NCBI RefSeq assembly: GCF_002865645.1
Contig: NW_020194638.1
Coordinates: 124,001-188,000, forward strand
Source: Hyaloscypha bicolor E
Taxonomy: Eukaryota; Ascomycota; Leotiomycetes; Helotiales; Hyaloscyphaceae
DNA: 64,000 nucleotides
Direction: 5' to 3'
Shown: piece after piece, positions 62,337-64,000 of the stretch
Layout of the letters: each line of letters starts with the position of its first letter
Position numbering within the stretch: position 1 is the first letter of the stretch
Made by a program: the position numbers and the translations under genes
Notes under the pieces: generated by a model
The model's database searches: none
What the model saw: only the letters and a program-made list of their open reading frames with translations
What the model was told of the DNA's origin: nothing

Positions 62337-62549
62337 TTAAAAATTATAATAGTATTTTCCTAGAACTAGTAAGCTTCTAATAAGTAGCGAGAAATCTGAA
62401 ATCATATTAGCTTTAATAAATATTAAAGCTAAAGAACTTACTAATATATAAGATTTAGAACCCTTATTATAATAGTTATAATTTTTCTTGCCAGGTATTA
62501 TAATATATAAAGTAAAAGAATTAATAAGTAAATACTTGAAGTATTTCAA
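62337..62549 (-). other. 70-codon antisense open frame in Gypsy-1 copy b
   Basis: Homologue of 32161-32373 at the same place in the element (about 6.6-6.8 kb from the 5' end). Start and stop are conserved, and most residues are identical. See that entry for the caution about passive survival. Confidence 0.35.
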
Positions 62550-63277
62550 GTATTTACTAGTAATAGGGAAGAAGGCTATAAGGTTACTTTTATACTTATA
62601 ATTATATTAGTAAATAATAAAGCTAGAAAAAGATATTATGGAATTAATTAAAAATAATTAAAGAAAACTTGGAGAAAGATAAAAGAAGAGGCTAGAAAGT
62701 AATAATAAAAGAAGTTATTATATATGTGGTTATTAGAAAGAAAAAGAGTATATAGTAATACGAAAATGTTCTTTTATAAAAGTAGAGAGCTACCTAGATT
62801 AATTACTAGTTTTCGCGCTAGTCCTAATTAGAATTTAGTATAACTAATTAATATATGCTTCTAGAAGCCCGCAAATAATTTCTAGGACCTCAGAAATATT
62901 TATATGGGTTTCTTATATAAATATTTATTAAATTCTTTCTATATAGCTATTTAGATTATTCTAATATGAGATCTAATAAGTAGTATTAATTTTGTAAGGT
63001 AATACCTTAGTACTTTGGATTAAGCTAATTAGAATACTTAGATCCTAAACGAAATCGCAATTACTAGCTAGCCTTTATATCTGAAATATAATTACTTTTC
63101 TTTCTTACTTACTTAGCCCTAATCTAATTAGATAATTTTTATATCTATTATCTAGATTATATTAGTAAAACTATTTCCCAAGATACTAGAAGTTTATATT
63201 AATTAAATAAATAATTAATTAAATATTTACTAGGATTAATAAATCTTGGGGATAAGATCCTAGGAAAAAGGTATAGT

Positions 63278-63575
63278 TATAATATATATAGGGTTATATG
63301 TGACTTAAGGGCATATAATAAACCTCGGATATTGCGGGTATTAATTAGGGAGATTAGTAGCCCTTTAATATCCTAACTAATTACTATTTATATTATATAT
63401 ATTAGGCTTATAAATTACTAATTATATATATACTATTAGGGCCTCTTATTTAAAGGGGGCTTTCCTGGACCTTATAGGAGAAATAGAAATTAGTTCTATA
63501 CTAAATTTAATACTATAGTTTCATAATATACTAATTCATTCTATTATCTTATTACTTACTAATAAATACCTTATA
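63278..63575 (+). repeat. 3' LTR of Gypsy-1 copy b
   Basis: 298 bp, preceded by a purine-rich stretch (aggaaaaagg) that is the likely polypurine tract, and followed by TSD ATAAT. It differs from the 5' LTR mostly by transitions. Confidence 0.93.
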
Positions 63576-64000
63576 ATAATTATTATTACTCTAAAAATAG
63601 GAAATATAATTCTATAAATTATAATTTTCTTTATTTATTTCTTATTCTAATACTATCTAAAGTTCCTTAAATATATATAATCTAATTAAATTACTTTCTT
63701 TAAGCTATTAATATATATAAGTATTTTCCTTATTTTTTACTTAAAAGAAAAAAAGTTATTACTATTCTTTTTCTATATTAAATAATATATATTTCTTATA
63801 TTAAAACTATTATTTAAGGCTAATAAATTCCTTTAATAATCTAAAAAATAGATTAAGTAATTTTTACTAGCTTAGTATAAGTATAAAGTACTTTTAATAA
63901 TATAATTAATATTCTTTAATATTAAATAAGCTTACTTCTTTCTTATTTCTTACTAATAGCTAATAGCTTTATAGGCTAATTTACTACTTATTTCTCGAGA
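63576..64000. other. AT-rich RIP-mutated DNA to the window end
   Basis: Same texture as 53991-55748, presumably the same pre-insertion DNA continued. No motif recognised. Confidence 0.5.

Larger units (their letters stand above)
55749..63575 (+). mobile_element. Gypsy-1 copy b, 7.8 kb, TSD ATAAT
   Basis: 298-bp LTRs at 55749-56046 and 63278-63575; target duplication ATAAT at 55744-55748 and 63576-63580. Coding strand plus, opposite to copy a. Its length (7,827 bp) is within 16 bp of copy a. All coding motifs are RIP-damaged. Confidence 0.94.

Overview
The window looks like a filamentous ascomycete (Pezizomycotina) chromosome segment with a two-compartment layout. Small gene islands of normal composition contain short GT-AG introns of about 48-95 bp. 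They sit inside long, very AT-rich blocks where CA and TG dinucleotides are strongly depleted, while TA, AG and CT remain. That is the footprint of repeat-induced point mutation (RIP, CpA to TpA). The blocks hold dead transposons whose catalytic residues and Trp/Gln/Arg codons have become Asn, Tyr or stop codons.

Layout. 1-14.1 kb: two minus-strand Gypsy elements, one cut by the window edge and one bounded by ~260-277 bp LTRs at 7640 and 14079, the latter carrying a 298-bp solo LTR with a 5-bp target duplication. 14.1-16.3 kb: AT-rich DNA with a hexanucleotide array. 16.3-21.3 kb: gene island 1, with an intact four-exon gene of the CmcJ/AsaB-like oxygenase family (18180-19214) and a possible 82-residue small protein on the other strand. 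21.38-45.01 kb: a nested stack. A 7.7-kb Gypsy element (target duplication AATAG at both outer ends) is interrupted by a 5.1-kb Helitron, a 7.8-kb second Gypsy family (target duplication TTTTT) and a 2.9-kb TIR element with a Ginger-like integrase transposase (target duplication GCTC). 45.5-54 kb: gene island 2, with two divergent genes: a DUF7580-like protein (minus) and a 1,411-residue NLR-type protein (plus) with C2H2 fingers, an NB-ARC domain and TPRs. 54-64 kb: AT-rich DNA and a second, oppositely oriented copy of the 7.8-kb Gypsy (target duplication ATAAT).

How it fits together. The two intact genes of island 2 share a 438-bp intergenic promoter region and belong to families linked or possibly linked to fungal non-self recognition and programmed cell death. 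They lie between two 7.8-kb inverted Gypsy copies, so the island could be inverted by recombination. The CmcJ-like gene stands alone, without recognisable biosynthetic partners. No rRNA, convincing tRNA, CRISPR array or replication origin was seen. Gene models were assembled by eye from reading frames, splice signals and family motifs; protein family names come from recognised motifs, not from a search.
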